In this document: positions 47,148-57,499 of the stretch, one piece after another
Layout: every line of letters starts with the position of its first letter
Position numbering within the stretch: position 1 is the stretch's first letter
Source: Psychrobacter sp. ANT_WB68
Lineage (GTDB): Bacteria; Pseudomonadota; Gammaproteobacteria; Pseudomonadales; Moraxellaceae
Direction of reading: 5' to 3'
DNA length: 64,000 nucleotides
Assembly: GCF_008369115.1 (NCBI RefSeq)
Contig: NZ_VOAZ01000003.1
Coordinates: forward strand, 372,001-436,000
The notes under the pieces: generated by a model
Databases searched by the model: none
Seen by the model: the letters and a program-made list of their open reading frames with translations, nothing else
What the model was told of the DNA's origin: nothing
Position numbers and translations under genes: made by a program

Positions 47148-47608
47148 TGTCTGCTACGACCAAAATATCTAAAGCGACATTCAAGCAGCAACAAGGTTTT
47201 ACACTAATCGAAATGATGATTGTCGTCGCCATTATTGGTGTATTAGCAGCGATTGCTTACCCAAGCTATCAACAGTACGTTATCAAGACCAAACGTACGG
47301 ATATGATGACTGAGATGCAAAATATTGCTTCAGAGATTGAAAGCCGTAAGTTGGCCCAGGGTAGTTATAGTGCTATTAGTGCATCTGTCAAAACGGATTT
47401 TGCTAACGCGTACCCAAAGCAGGGGGCTCAGCTATATGATGTAACCATAACCGATCCACTAGTTTCTAAATGGACAATTACTGCCACGCCAAAAATTGGT
47501 AGTCAAATGTTAAGCGATGGTAATCTTACTTTCAATTACCAAGGTATTAAATGCCGAATCAAAGGTACGAATAAAAAATGTGGTAATGAAGATGAGTGGA
47601 ATAAATAA
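47147..47608 (+). CDS. Type IV pilin-like protein, PilE-related
   Basis: A second PilE-type minor pilin, 153 residues from the ATG at 47147 (GGAGG site). The cleavage site is [33 protein letters not shown], followed by [16 protein letters not shown], the classic PilE helix. Two Cys near the C-terminus ([11 protein letters not shown]) may form a small disulfide loop. It closes the minor pilin operon; a duplicate PilE next to the first gene is seen in several relatives. Confidence 0.9.
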   Translation: MSATTKISKATFKQQQGFTLIEMMIVVAIIGVLAAIAYPSYQQYVIKTKRTDMMTEMQNIASEIESRKLAQGSYSAISASVKTDFANAYPKQGAQLYDVTITDPLVSKWTITATPKIGSQMLSDGNLTFNYQGIKCRIKGTNKKCGNEDEWNK

Positions 47609-47925
47609 TGTTAGATGGATAGAAAGATTAGTATTCTAACAAAAAACGTCAGTCGTCTTTACCTTATATTACCTATAATAGGTAGACTGACAATTTTCAG
47701 TAGTCTAAGCGTAACATTTAATGTCAAAAAAATTAAAAATAATAAGTTTTTAGCAGCAAATGAGGATGTTTAATACGATATTAGTAATAAATCAATACCA
47801 TCCGAAATTTTGGCATAGTAAGTGCAGTATTTGGAGTAAGAAAAGAATACATTATATCCCTAAAGATAAAGCGCGGCTGTATTAATAATAGCCAGTTATC
47901 TTTATATACCCTAAAAGGAGTTCAT
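47609..47925. other. Upstream region of the major pilin gene
   Basis: About 320 bp between the minor pilin operon and pilA. It holds a sigma54-type promoter at 47811-47826 and the AAGGAG site of pilA. The remainder is AT-rich with no gene. Confidence 0.6.
47811..47826 (+). promoter_or_regulatory. Predicted sigma54 promoter of pilA
   Basis: The sequence TGGCATAGTAAGTGCA has the GG and GC dinucleotides exactly ten bases apart, the hallmark of sigma54 promoters. It lies 100 bp before the pilA ATG, as in pseudomonads, where pilA depends on RpoN and PilR. Confidence 0.75.
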
Positions 47926-48372
47926 ATGAACACTAATCAAAAAGGTTTTACCCTGATCGAACTAATGATCGTTGTTGCTATTATTGGTATTCTAGCTGCA
48001 ATCGCTATTCCTGCTTATCAGAATTATATTGCTAAGTCACAAGTATCAGAAGCATTCACTTTGATGGGTGGTGCTAAAGCTGACGTCAATACGAATTTGC
48101 AAGGTAACTTATGTACTAAAGCATCAGGTACAGATGATACAGTAGCGGGTAAATATGGTAATCTAGTCATCAGTGGTACTCCTGTATTAGATGCTAATGC
48201 TGCGGCAACAGCGGCTAGTGGTTGTACATTGGTATATACATTTAAAGCTACAGGTGTTTCAAGTCAAGTAGCAGGTAAGAAAATTGGTGCTGACTTACAT
48301 AATAATGGTACGCTAGTTAAAAATGCTTCTACTGATCTTGCTGTAGACTTATTACCTAAATCATTCACCTAA
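47926..48372 (+). CDS. pilA: Type IVa major pilin
   Basis: Main pilus subunit, 148-residue precursor. The leader is cut at [39 protein letters not shown], the textbook type IVa start with Glu5 of the mature form. Only two Cys are present (Cys63 and Cys100), so the disulfide is internal rather than in a C-terminal loop. The protein ends KSFT, putting Ser and Thr at the very end, where TfpO-type enzymes glycosylate pilins. A sigma54-type promoter, a strong AAGGAG site and a terminator flank it. Confidence 0.94.
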   Translation: MNTNQKGFTLIELMIVVAIIGILAAIAIPAYQNYIAKSQVSEAFTLMGGAKADVNTNLQGNLCTKASGTDDTVAGKYGNLVISGTPVLDANAAATAASGCTLVYTFKATGVSSQVAGKKIGADLHNNGTLVKNASTDLAVDLLPKSFT

Positions 48373-48416
48373 TAGTCAGTATTTATAGACTAATTAATAT
48401 GTGAGATGTATTGACG

Positions 48417-48447
48417 AAAAAGCCAAACGTAATGTTTGGCTTTTTTT
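48417..48447 (+). terminator. pilA terminator
   Basis: A 12-bp stem (48417-48428 with 48434-48445) and T run. The next gene begins 28 bp further, so it is probably expressed at a lower level by read-through. Confidence 0.88.
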
Positions 48448-48474
48448 ATATATTTAACTTTGGCTTTTTTCGCT

Positions 48475-49806
48475 ATGTATAAAAAACTGTCTTTAGATAA
48501 CCGACCTAAGTTACATATAGTAGCTAATGCTATCAAAGCTTTGGCTACTAAAGAGTCATTTATAGGGTTGTATTTTCTATTATTTATACTAGGCATAACC
48601 GCAGGTAGTGAATACGGTGTTTATAATGAATCTAGAATTGCTGAGGTTGTCCTATTATTAGGCTTATGCATATATAGTTACTGTTGTAATCACTATCTAG
48701 TCACAAAGGTAGAATGGCTGTTTTTTGCATTTGTTATATTGGGTAGCTTTTTTTGGTCTAACGCCCTGTTTTTGATAGCGGATTTACTATTGATTTACCT
48801 ATTATATAAAAGTTTTTATTGGTTAGAGTATCGTCCTGTAATTACTAAAATTATCGTATTCGCTAGTTTTCTGTTTTTTTTATTACTGCCAGTCGCTTTG
48901 TGGGATTATATAGCGACAGGTACGTACTCTACCGAATGGTATCCACTGCGCTTAAATATTCGCATTTATAATAGCTATCTATTAATTATTTCAATTTTTG
49001 CGGTATGGTTGTATTTGACCGAAAACTCATATAAAAACGTTTATTTAGGCTTTTTATCCTTAGCTTTCCTATCGATATTGATAGATGGAGGGCGTTCAGC
49101 AACACTGGCTTATAGTGCTTTTATAACCATGATTTGCCTTTTTAATCGCAGCGCTCGCTGGCAGCTGCTTGCTGCCTATGCAATGTCATGGTTCACTTAT
49201 TTAGCAATCTCTTACCTTGCTGCTTTACATGCTGGCAGTACCGCAGCAGTACAGATAGTTAGAGCGACGACTAGCCAGCGCTATGACATCTGGATGGATG
49301 CTTTAAAGTGTTGGTCGCAAAGTCCGATTTTGGGTTGCGGATTTTATCAATTAGATAGTGACCGAACCTTAGCCGCACACCCTCATAATATATTTTTACA
49401 AGCTTTAAGCGAGATAGGATTAATAGGTTTTGGATTTTTATTAGTTATTATATTTGTAATTGCTAAGAATATAAGTTGGAATTTGAAGCAGAATTACTTT
49501 GTCATTGCAGCGTTATTAGCCATCAGTATAGAGCTGTCGCTTTCAGGTATTCATATATATCCAATCACTCAGATAGCATTACTATGGCTATTCGTCTTTT
49601 TACTAAAATCCCCAGATTTTTTGCATGCTAAATATTTTAGTCGAGTACCTGCATTTGGCTTGGCGTCGCACCGTTTTTTATCTATTGCTAGCTATTTACT
49701 ATTGGCTGGGTTCTTTATTTATATTTTTATCACTACTACGGCGCTGATAGATAATGAGTTAATGACACGACCACGCTTTTTGGAAAATGGATATAAAATT
49801 TTTTGA
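48475..49806 (+). CDS. tfpO: Pilin O-glycosyltransferase (TfpO/PglL-like, Wzy_C family)
   Basis: Inner-membrane oligosaccharyltransferase that transfers a lipid-linked glycan to the pilin. From the ATG at 48475 it has 443 residues and about eleven hydrophobic spans. The periplasmic loop shows the family block SQRYDIWMDALKCWSQSPILGCGFYQLDSD and AAHPHNIFLQALSEIGLIGFG with the His pair. The frame is open to a TTG at 48436, but that codon lies in the pilA terminator hairpin, so it is not used. The position directly after pilA is the one tfpO has in Pseudomonas and Acinetobacter. O-antigen ligase is a related alternative. Confidence 0.82.
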   Translation: MYKKLSLDNRPKLHIVANAIKALATKESFIGLYFLLFILGITAGSEYGVYNESRIAEVVLLLGLCIYSYCCNHYLVTKVEWLFFAFVILGSFFWSNALFLIADLLLIYLLYKSFYWLEYRPVITKIIVFASFLFFLLLPVALWDYIATGTYSTEWYPLRLNIRIYNSYLLIISIFAVWLYLTENSYKNVYLGFLSLAFLSILIDGGRSATLAYSAFITMICLFNRSARWQLLAAYAMSWFTYLAISYLAALHAGSTAAVQIVRATTSQRYDIWMDALKCWSQSPILGCGFYQLDSDRTLAAHPHNIFLQALSEIGLIGFGFLLVIIFVIAKNISWNLKQNYFVIAALLAISIELSLSGIHIYPITQIALLWLFVFLLKSPDFLHAKYFSRVPAFGLASHRFLSIASYLLLAGFFIYIFITTTALIDNELMTRPRFLENGYKIF

Positions 49807-49865
49807 TATATTATAAATATTGGATGTGTTTTTTTATCCAGTATATAAGTAAAAGTACGATTTAT

Positions 49866-50031
49866 CTAAACTATAGAAAACCAATGAAAGACTATATTTA
49901 CATAGGTGAGAGTGGCTTTGAAAAAGGCGTGCTCAAAGGCTTCAGCTATGCACCGATAGTCATACCTTGCATTGATAAGTACGACTAGCATCCAAACAGT
50001 AAAAAAACGGCGTTAGTTCTCAATCTTAAAT
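49866..50031 (+). pseudogene. Remnant of an IS630-type transposase
   Basis: The frame reads YRKPMKDYIYIGESGFEKGV, then LKGFSYAPIVIPCIDKYD, a stop, and HPNSKKTALVLNLK in the same frame. This resembles the core of IS630 transposases, in which YxDESGF and YAPxG are typical; the catalytic Asp is replaced by Gly and an in-frame TAG interrupts the part after KYD. No ends or first half were found. The assignment rests on memory of the motif. Confidence 0.5.
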
Positions 50032-50204
50032 ATTTGATCTGAATCCTATTAAAAAATAGGTGACATAGGCAAAAAAATCGAGATAGGAATAGTTAGAACA
50101 TGATCTAATTCGCGTATTCAGAAATGTTTGTTGTTACCTTTGTAAAACTGAATGACTGTAGTATAAAGAAGTGCAGAGCTTTCTGTCTTTATTATAATAA
50201 ATGG

Positions 50205-50220
50205 TGGCATGATGCGTGCA
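50205..50220 (+). promoter_or_regulatory. Predicted sigma54 promoter of second pilin gene
   Basis: The sequence TGGCATGATGCGTGCA has GG and GC ten bases apart and shares most positions with the pilA promoter. It lies 36 bp before the ATG at 50256. Confidence 0.7.
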
Positions 50221-50255
50221 CTATTATATTATAAACTGTAAAGTTGGTTATTCTT

Positions 50256-50702
50256 ATGTCTCAAAATTATGATAATGCCTATATGCTACAATCTGGCTAT
50301 ACCTTAATAGAACTGATGGTTGTAGTGGCTATTGTTGGCATATTGGCGACTATAGCGACGACAGGCTATTATATGCAGATAAGACAGACGCAACTCAGTA
50401 CTATTTATCAAGAGCTAAGTAATTTCCGTATGCCTTATCAGATGCTAATCAATGAAGGTGCAACAGCAGCAAGCTTTAGCGCTACGGGATTAAATTTGTC
50501 AGCACAAAGCAAATACTGTCAATTCAGCGTGATGCCACCGAGTGATAATGGTTCCGCACCTAGTGCGATAACTTGTCATATTCAGAATCTCAATTATCTT
50601 CAAGATGAGTTTATGACTTTAAGCGTTACTGCTGATGGAATATGGCAATGCATGACATCTCCTGATATTGCTGAGATCTACCTACCATATGCTTGCAAGT
50701 AA
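50256..50702 (+). CDS. Second type IV pilin (major-pilin-like)
   Basis: A 148-residue prepilin from the ATG at 50256. Cleavage is at LQSG/YTLIELMVVVAIVGILATIATTGYYMQIRQ; Tyr instead of Phe is at +1. The C-terminus has a disulfide loop between Cys132 and Cys147 (WQCMTSPDIAEIYLPYACK), the classic major pilin D-region, unlike the nearby pilA product. Cys88 and Cys107 may form another pair. A sigma54-type element precedes it. It is set between the glycosyltransferase gene with its IS remnant and the glycan cluster. Alternative or accessory pilin; exact use unknown. Confidence 0.85.
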   Translation: MSQNYDNAYMLQSGYTLIELMVVVAIVGILATIATTGYYMQIRQTQLSTIYQELSNFRMPYQMLINEGATAASFSATGLNLSAQSKYCQFSVMPPSDNGSAPSAITCHIQNLNYLQDEFMTLSVTADGIWQCMTSPDIAEIYLPYACK

Positions 50703-50821
50703 GGTCTCTCTCACTCGAGCACATAGTCTTAGAAACATTAAATTACTCTCTATAGTTATCAGAAAGTTTATTAATATTAGGGGCTCATATCAGTAATACA
50801 CAACAGCATTTATGGCAATAC

Positions 50822-52066
50822 TTGAGCATACGGATCATAGTAGGCTGGCTGCTTGTCTGTTTGTTACCAGCAGCAGCGCTATTTTGGGAATATATTTTCA
50901 CTGATAGTATATTGCTCACCCAGATAAATAGTGTTATCGCGAGTAGTGTCGCCCTAATATTAAGCTTAATAGGTTTGGATAAGCTGACTCAGTTCCCTGG
51001 GCAGAAATCCATGGTGACAGTGCTACCGACGCTACTGGCGAGCGGATTGATCGTCGGATTGATGCTACTTGTTTTTCGTCTACCATACTCTGTATATTAT
51101 TTATCTTTGAGTGCCGCGTTAGGCCTGCTTTATTGCTTTGTGTCGCAAGTTTTTTTACGCTCAGTGATGCAAGTAACCATAGGATATGTGCCTATAGGTC
51201 GTTATGAGAGTTTACTGAACATAAATAACGTACGGTGGATCGAGCTGACCAAGTGTTTTAAACCAGCCAGCCACGATCGTCTACCCTTCCATGCGGTAGT
51301 CGCTGACTTTGCCGATAAAGGCTTATCAGGAGAGTGGGAGCAGCTGCTAGCCGAGGCTGCTTTGCAAGGTACGCCAGTTTATAGCATCCTACAAGTCTCT
51401 GAGTCATTGACTGGTCGCTTACCTATTAAGCACTTGTATGAAAACAATCTAGGCTCACTACTCCCATCTCAGAGCTATCTACTGGTAAAACGTATAGCAG
51501 ATACTGCCATCATCATTATGAGTGCGCCTTTTGTTACACCTATAGCACTATTAATCGCTTTAGCTATAAAGTGGGAAGGGCGTCATAGTGGTAGTGCGGT
51601 ATTATTTAAACAGCGCCGTATAGGGCAAGGTGGTAAACTGTTTATCATGTATAAGTTTCGCAGTATGATTCCCAGTGCCGAGGCAAGTGGCTCACAGATG
51701 GCGAGCTACAACGACATGAGGGTGACGAAGTTTGGTTGCTTTATCAGGAAGACTCGCCTTGATGAATTGCCGCAGTTCATCAATGTGCTAAAGGGTGAGA
51801 TGAGCCTAATTGGTCCTCGTCCTGAGCAGTTAGACTTCGTTGAGAGCTTCAATGAGACCATTCCGTTCTATCGCTATCGTCATATCGTCAAACCTGGCAT
51901 CTCTGGCTGGGCTCAGGTCATGCATGGCTATGCCAGTGACGAGGATGAAACTAAGGTTAAGCTTGAGCATGACTTTTTTTATATCAAAAACTTCTCGTTG
52001 ACGTTAGATTTATTGATAGTGATTAAAACTATTCAGACGATGGTGACAGGGTTTGGGGCGAGGTAA
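50822..52066 (+). CDS. Polyprenyl-phosphate sugar-1-phosphate transferase (WbaP/PglC family)
   Basis: Initiates glycan assembly by putting the first sugar-1-phosphate on undecaprenyl phosphate. The N-terminal 120 residues hold four hydrophobic spans; the C-terminal 200 are the catalytic domain with KRIADTAIIIMSAPFVTP, VLFKQRRIGQGGKLFIMYKFRSM, RKTRLDELPQFINVLKGEMSLIGPRPEQ. The TTG at 50822 has no ribosome binding site. The frame stays open further up, and an ATC at 50789 lies 7 bp after an AGGGG site, so the true start may be upstream at a rare codon. Confidence 0.85.
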   Translation: MSIRIIVGWLLVCLLPAAALFWEYIFTDSILLTQINSVIASSVALILSLIGLDKLTQFPGQKSMVTVLPTLLASGLIVGLMLLVFRLPYSVYYLSLSAALGLLYCFVSQVFLRSVMQVTIGYVPIGRYESLLNINNVRWIELTKCFKPASHDRLPFHAVVADFADKGLSGEWEQLLAEAALQGTPVYSILQVSESLTGRLPIKHLYENNLGSLLPSQSYLLVKRIADTAIIIMSAPFVTPIALLIALAIKWEGRHSGSAVLFKQRRIGQGGKLFIMYKFRSMIPSAEASGSQMASYNDMRVTKFGCFIRKTRLDELPQFINVLKGEMSLIGPRPEQLDFVESFNETIPFYRYRHIVKPGISGWAQVMHGYASDEDETKVKLEHDFFYIKNFSLTLDLLIVIKTIQTMVTGFGAR

Positions 52067-52100
52067 CGAGAAATGATTTTAAACTACAAAGGTAATTAGA

Positions 52101-53903
52101 TTGTATAGCCTGTATCTCAAATTTTCTCAAACTTTAAATAAGAAAGATAAATTATCAATCTTACTTATGATGCTGCTCATATTCATGAGTAGCTGTCTCG
52201 AGGTTTTAGGTATAGGGATAATTTTACCTTATCTTGCTATTCTATTAGATACTGAAAAAATTCTAACGCTGCCTTTTATGAGTGAGATATATAGCACTCT
52301 TAAAGATAGTGGTCTTGTCAATGGAATTACGCATTTCCTTATATTGTCTACCTTTCTTATTATTGTTTTTTACTGGCTGAAGAATATATTTTTTATTTTT
52401 AGCTTACGTTATCAAGTCGGGTTTAATTATAATCTTTACACACGTATGTCATCTGACCTACTGCATTACTATTTAAACGAAAGCTATTTACAGCATATTA
52501 ATCGTAATACGAGTGATATTATAAGAAATGTAAATCAACAGACACTAGATCTGATCCAAGGGTTTTTATTTCCAATACTATTGCTGGTCACTGAAGTATT
52601 AGTTGTTTTGTTATTATTAGCCTTTTTGATTGCCATAAACCCTATAGCTACCCTGTATGTCTTTGTATTAATCGGTGTATGTGTAACGGGTATATTTTAC
52701 TACTCAAGAGCAAAGCTTCAAGAATCAGGGGAAATCGTTGCTAGGAATAGATCTGCTTCGAATAAAGCGGTTCTTCAAAGCCTAGGTAGCTTTAAGACAA
52801 CAAAGATGCTAGGAAAAGAAGCCTTTTTTGTCAATAGTTTTAATAGCGCTGTACAACAGATGTCTATTGCAAATCAATACCTTGACTTAACACAGAGCTT
52901 ACCTCGATTTTTTTTAGAAACTTCGATTGTCACAGTTATGATGAGTCTTGCCATGATACTACTGTATCAAGGACAGCCTTCAGGTGAGTTGATACTTATG
53001 TTATCTGTATTTGGTCTAGCAGGTATTAGGTTACTTCCATCGATGAATCGCATTTTAAACGCTCTTAATTCTATTAAATACATGCAAGGTGTATTAAAAG
53101 ATGTTATGAGAGATATCGTATCTGCTACTAATATGAATAACACTGTTCAAATTAACGAAAATTTTCGAACAAACGAATTTGTCTTTGAAAGTCTTACTTT
53201 AAAAAATATTAATTTTAACTATGTTGCTAATACACCCGTCCTTAAAAACATTTCATTGACGATTGAGCGAAATCAAAGTATCGGCTTTGTGGGTCATTCT
53301 GGATCGGGTAAAAGTACGTTAATTGATATTATGTTAGGCCTGTTATCACAAGATACTGGCAACACCTTGATTAATGGTAGAGATATTGATGATGTATTGC
53401 CAGAGTGGCAGAGAAATGTAGGATACATACCGCAAGATATTTATCTTATTGATGATACGATCAAAGCTAATATTGCGTTTGGTGTAAAAGAAGATTATAT
53501 CGATTATGCCCAAGTTATGACAGTGTTAGAAGTTGCTCAACTTGATGATCTGGTTTGTTCACTACCTAATGGTGTAGAGACAGTGATCGGAGAGCGAGGA
53601 GTCAAGTTATCGGGTGGCCAGCGACAAAGAATAGGCATAGCTCGAGCGTTATACCATAACCCTCAAATACTGGTTATGGATGAAGCGACAGCGGCTCTAG
53701 ATAATGTGACAGAAAAAGCGTTTATGAGAGCGATCAATAATTTAAAAGGTAAGAAAACACTAATCATGATCGCTCATCGTTTAAGTACAGTAAAGGATTG
53801 CGACATTATTTGCTTTATGGAAAATGGTGAGATTATTGATAGTGGGAGTTATAAAGACTTGAGTGCTAATAATACGAAATTCAAAGAATTTAAAGTTAAT
53901 TAG
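52101..53903 (+). CDS. ABC transporter, PglK/MsbA-type glycolipid flippase
   Basis: A half-transporter of 600 residues: an N-terminal six-span membrane part (1-320) and a C-terminal ATPase with Walker A GHSGSGKST near residue 397, the LSGGQRQRIGIARAL signature, Walker B ILVMDEATAALD and the switch His in IAHRLST. Such proteins flip lipid-linked glycans across the inner membrane (PglK, WlaB) or move lipids (MsbA). Its place after a sugar-phosphate transferase and before glycosyltransferases supports a glycan flippase. Translation starts at a TTG with AAGGTAAT ahead. Confidence 0.85.
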   Translation: MYSLYLKFSQTLNKKDKLSILLMMLLIFMSSCLEVLGIGIILPYLAILLDTEKILTLPFMSEIYSTLKDSGLVNGITHFLILSTFLIIVFYWLKNIFFIFSLRYQVGFNYNLYTRMSSDLLHYYLNESYLQHINRNTSDIIRNVNQQTLDLIQGFLFPILLLVTEVLVVLLLLAFLIAINPIATLYVFVLIGVCVTGIFYYSRAKLQESGEIVARNRSASNKAVLQSLGSFKTTKMLGKEAFFVNSFNSAVQQMSIANQYLDLTQSLPRFFLETSIVTVMMSLAMILLYQGQPSGELILMLSVFGLAGIRLLPSMNRILNALNSIKYMQGVLKDVMRDIVSATNMNNTVQINENFRTNEFVFESLTLKNINFNYVANTPVLKNISLTIERNQSIGFVGHSGSGKSTLIDIMLGLLSQDTGNTLINGRDIDDVLPEWQRNVGYIPQDIYLIDDTIKANIAFGVKEDYIDYAQVMTVLEVAQLDDLVCSLPNGVETVIGERGVKLSGGQRQRIGIARALYHNPQILVMDEATAALDNVTEKAFMRAINNLKGKKTLIMIAHRLSTVKDCDIICFMENGEIIDSGSYKDLSANNTKFKEFKVN

Positions 53904-53923
53904 GAAGAATGGAGACAGAAAAC

Positions 53924-55375
53924 TTGAAAATACTACTATATAACTATGTTCAGTTTGATGACATTGAAAGAAGAGGCGGAGGTGTAACGGTATATTTAGC
54001 GAACCTAGTTAAAAGCTTGCTTCAAAGCAATCATGAAGTAATATTTTTAAGCTCAGGTAATAGTTATGATATAAAGAATAGTAAACCACGACTAGATATT
54101 AAGAAAGAAGGTAACTTAACTCGTTGTATTGTCTATAATTCACCATTTCTAGCGCCCGCCAGTAGTTCTTTCTACGAACCAGAAGTTTTTACCAACAGTA
54201 ATAGCTTAGATAAAATTGCTCATGAAATATTCCAAAGGTTTTCAGATATAGATGTATTCCATTTTAATAATATAGAGGGATTAACTTATGGTTTTATTAA
54301 AGAACTAAGAGAATCTTTTATTTTATCTAATTTTATCTACAGTGTTCATAACTATAATTTATTATGTATGCAGGTGAACCTATGGTTTAATGATAAGGAA
54401 AACTGCCAAGATTTTGAGGAAGGTAGTAGATGCTTAAATTGTAATAACAACTATAATAGTTTCCAAAGTAACTTAATAATAAAGAAAATTCAAACTACTC
54501 TCTCTGATAAAATGTTAGGTAAATCAGCTCTGCATAAGAATGTTTATCTTTTAACAAAGAAAACATTGCACAAGTATAGATATTTAAATCATAAGATTTA
54601 CAAGAAGAAAAATAGAATACCTACAGTTAATATTGAGAATAATTCTGCTGCTTTCAGGGATTTTAGAGAGAAAAATATACAAATGTGTAATGATATTTTT
54701 GATAAAATAATCTGTGTTTCTGAAAGAACGAAAGATATAATGAAGAGACATGGTGTGAAAGAAAATAAGTTAAATGTGGTTTATATTGGTACTAGTTTTT
54801 ATGATGTATATAAAAGCGCTGAGTTAAAAAAGGGTTTTGAAAAATGCCTAACTATTGGTTATCTTGGTTATATGAGGAAAGATAAGGGTTTTGATTTTTT
54901 TATCAATAGTATTGATAAAATGGACTTAAAAGCTAAGAAAAATATTAATATAATAATAGCTGCTCATTGTAGAGATAAAGAAACGGCGGAAAAATTGAAA
55001 TCTCTAAGTGATGGTTTTAATAGTTTTAAAGTATATGATGGATACACTCATGAAAGTCTACCTTTAATTCTTGAAGAGATTGATCTTGGTATAGTGCCTG
55101 TTCAATGGGAAGATAATTTACCTCAAGTAGCTATTGAGTATGTGTGTAATGGAATACCTGTACTAACCTCAAACTTAGGTGGCGCTTCAGAAATAGCAGA
55201 AAACCCTCATTTTATCTTTAGACATGATGATAAAAAAGATTTTATTAATAAAATTTCCAATTTTTTGAATAAGGAAGTAGAACTCAAAGACTTTTGGAAA
55301 AAGGACTTAAATGTCTTTTCGATGAGCGACCATATGAATAAAATTATTAAAGATGTATACAGTATTAGTAATTAA
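53924..55375 (+). CDS. Glycosyltransferase family 4 (GT-B) protein
   Basis: Adds a sugar to the growing glycan from a nucleotide donor. From the TTG at 53924 (MKILLYNYVQ, GGAGA site 8 bp ahead) it has 483 residues; an ATG at 53909 lies too close to the AGGAAG site. The C-terminal part has the GT4 pattern: LTIGYLGYMRKDKGFDFFINSI, a middle segment, then PVQWEDNLPQVAIEYVCNGIPVLTSNLGGASEIAE with the Glu nucleotide-sugar site. The gene is visibly more AT-rich and Lys/Asn-rich than most of the window. Donor and acceptor unknown. Confidence 0.8.
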   Translation: MKILLYNYVQFDDIERRGGGVTVYLANLVKSLLQSNHEVIFLSSGNSYDIKNSKPRLDIKKEGNLTRCIVYNSPFLAPASSSFYEPEVFTNSNSLDKIAHEIFQRFSDIDVFHFNNIEGLTYGFIKELRESFILSNFIYSVHNYNLLCMQVNLWFNDKENCQDFEEGSRCLNCNNNYNSFQSNLIIKKIQTTLSDKMLGKSALHKNVYLLTKKTLHKYRYLNHKIYKKKNRIPTVNIENNSAAFRDFREKNIQMCNDIFDKIICVSERTKDIMKRHGVKENKLNVVYIGTSFYDVYKSAELKKGFEKCLTIGYLGYMRKDKGFDFFINSIDKMDLKAKKNINIIIAAHCRDKETAEKLKSLSDGFNSFKVYDGYTHESLPLILEEIDLGIVPVQWEDNLPQVAIEYVCNGIPVLTSNLGGASEIAENPHFIFRHDDKKDFINKISNFLNKEVELKDFWKKDLNVFSMSDHMNKIIKDVYSISN

Positions 55376-55393
55376 TAATTTTATAGGAAATAG

Positions 55394-56545
<1,152 letters not shown>

Positions 56546-56550
56546 GTCCA

Positions 56551-57492
56551 ATGAAGTCAAATAACAAAATATGCGCGGTAGTCGTTACTTTTAACAGAAA
56601 AGAGCTACTATTGAGAACTCTTAGTTATCTTTATAAACAGACTTTACCTTTACACTCAATAGTAGTTATAGATAATGCTAGCAATGATGGTACAAATGAG
56701 CTTTTACAGCATTTAGGATATTTAGACAAATCTAATCTGTTTTATCATAAGCTTGTTAATAATACAGGTGGTGCAGGTGGGTTTTACGAGGGCACCAAAA
56801 TAGCACATGAGTCTGATGTAGATTGGATATGGCTAATGGATGACGATGGTTATCCACCACAAACTTGTCTTGAGACACTTTTAGAGTATCAAGATAGGTA
56901 TGATTTTTATGGCCCACTTGTATTGAGTGATCAGGATAAAACTACTTTATCGTTTCCTATCACTTTACCTACTTCCAAAAGAATCGTTCGTAATAAAACC
57001 CAGTTGGATATTTTTAGTTCAAATAATAAGGTGTTGTCAAACGTACTTATTCCCTTCAACGGAGTATTACTGCGCTCTTCGTTAGTCTCCCATATAGGTT
57101 ATCCGTTGGCCAAGTTCTTTATTTGGGGCGATGATATTGAATATACCAAGCGTGCTAGAAAATCTGGTGCAAGAATAGCGACGATTACCGATATCGAGTT
57201 TTATCACCCTACGGCACCTAGTCTTGGTACTCCTATGTTTTTTGGGAAAATGCAGTTTAATGATACAAATTCAAAAATTAAGCTTTATTGTTTATGTCGA
57301 AACAATACCGTTAATCTAAAAAAATATCATGGAAACTTATATGCATTATTATTTAGCATAAAAACTATATGGTTTTATAGTTTCACTCAACCTTCGCTGA
57401 AAAAACTAAAATTCTCTCTGTACGGCTTGTCCGCAGGTTGGTTTAATGATTTTTCTAAACATCGTCAGTTTATAGGTAAAACCTTTGAGTAG
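56551..57492 (+). CDS. Glycosyltransferase family 2, probable galactofuranosyltransferase
   Basis: A 313-residue GT-A enzyme with ICAVVVTFNRKELLLRTL at the start, VVIDNASNDGT, the GGAGGFYEGTKIA segment, and the metal-binding WIWLMDDDG motif. The DDD motif and the later AKFFIWGDDIEYTKRA resemble GlfT-type Galf transferases. It begins five bases after glf, so the genes are coupled. The next gene is a paralogue in the same style. Galf as donor is an inference from context. Confidence 0.82.
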   Translation: MKSNNKICAVVVTFNRKELLLRTLSYLYKQTLPLHSIVVIDNASNDGTNELLQHLGYLDKSNLFYHKLVNNTGGAGGFYEGTKIAHESDVDWIWLMDDDGYPPQTCLETLLEYQDRYDFYGPLVLSDQDKTTLSFPITLPTSKRIVRNKTQLDIFSSNNKVLSNVLIPFNGVLLRSSLVSHIGYPLAKFFIWGDDIEYTKRARKSGARIATITDIEFYHPTAPSLGTPMFFGKMQFNDTNSKIKLYCLCRNNTVNLKKYHGNLYALLFSIKTIWFYSFTQPSLKKLKFSLYGLSAGWFNDFSKHRQFIGKTFE

Positions 57493-57499
57493 AGAAAGC

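Noticed and set aside
48436..48474. TTG start upstream of the tfpO ATG
   Set aside because: It lies inside the pilA terminator hairpin and T run; the ATG at 48475 is more likely.
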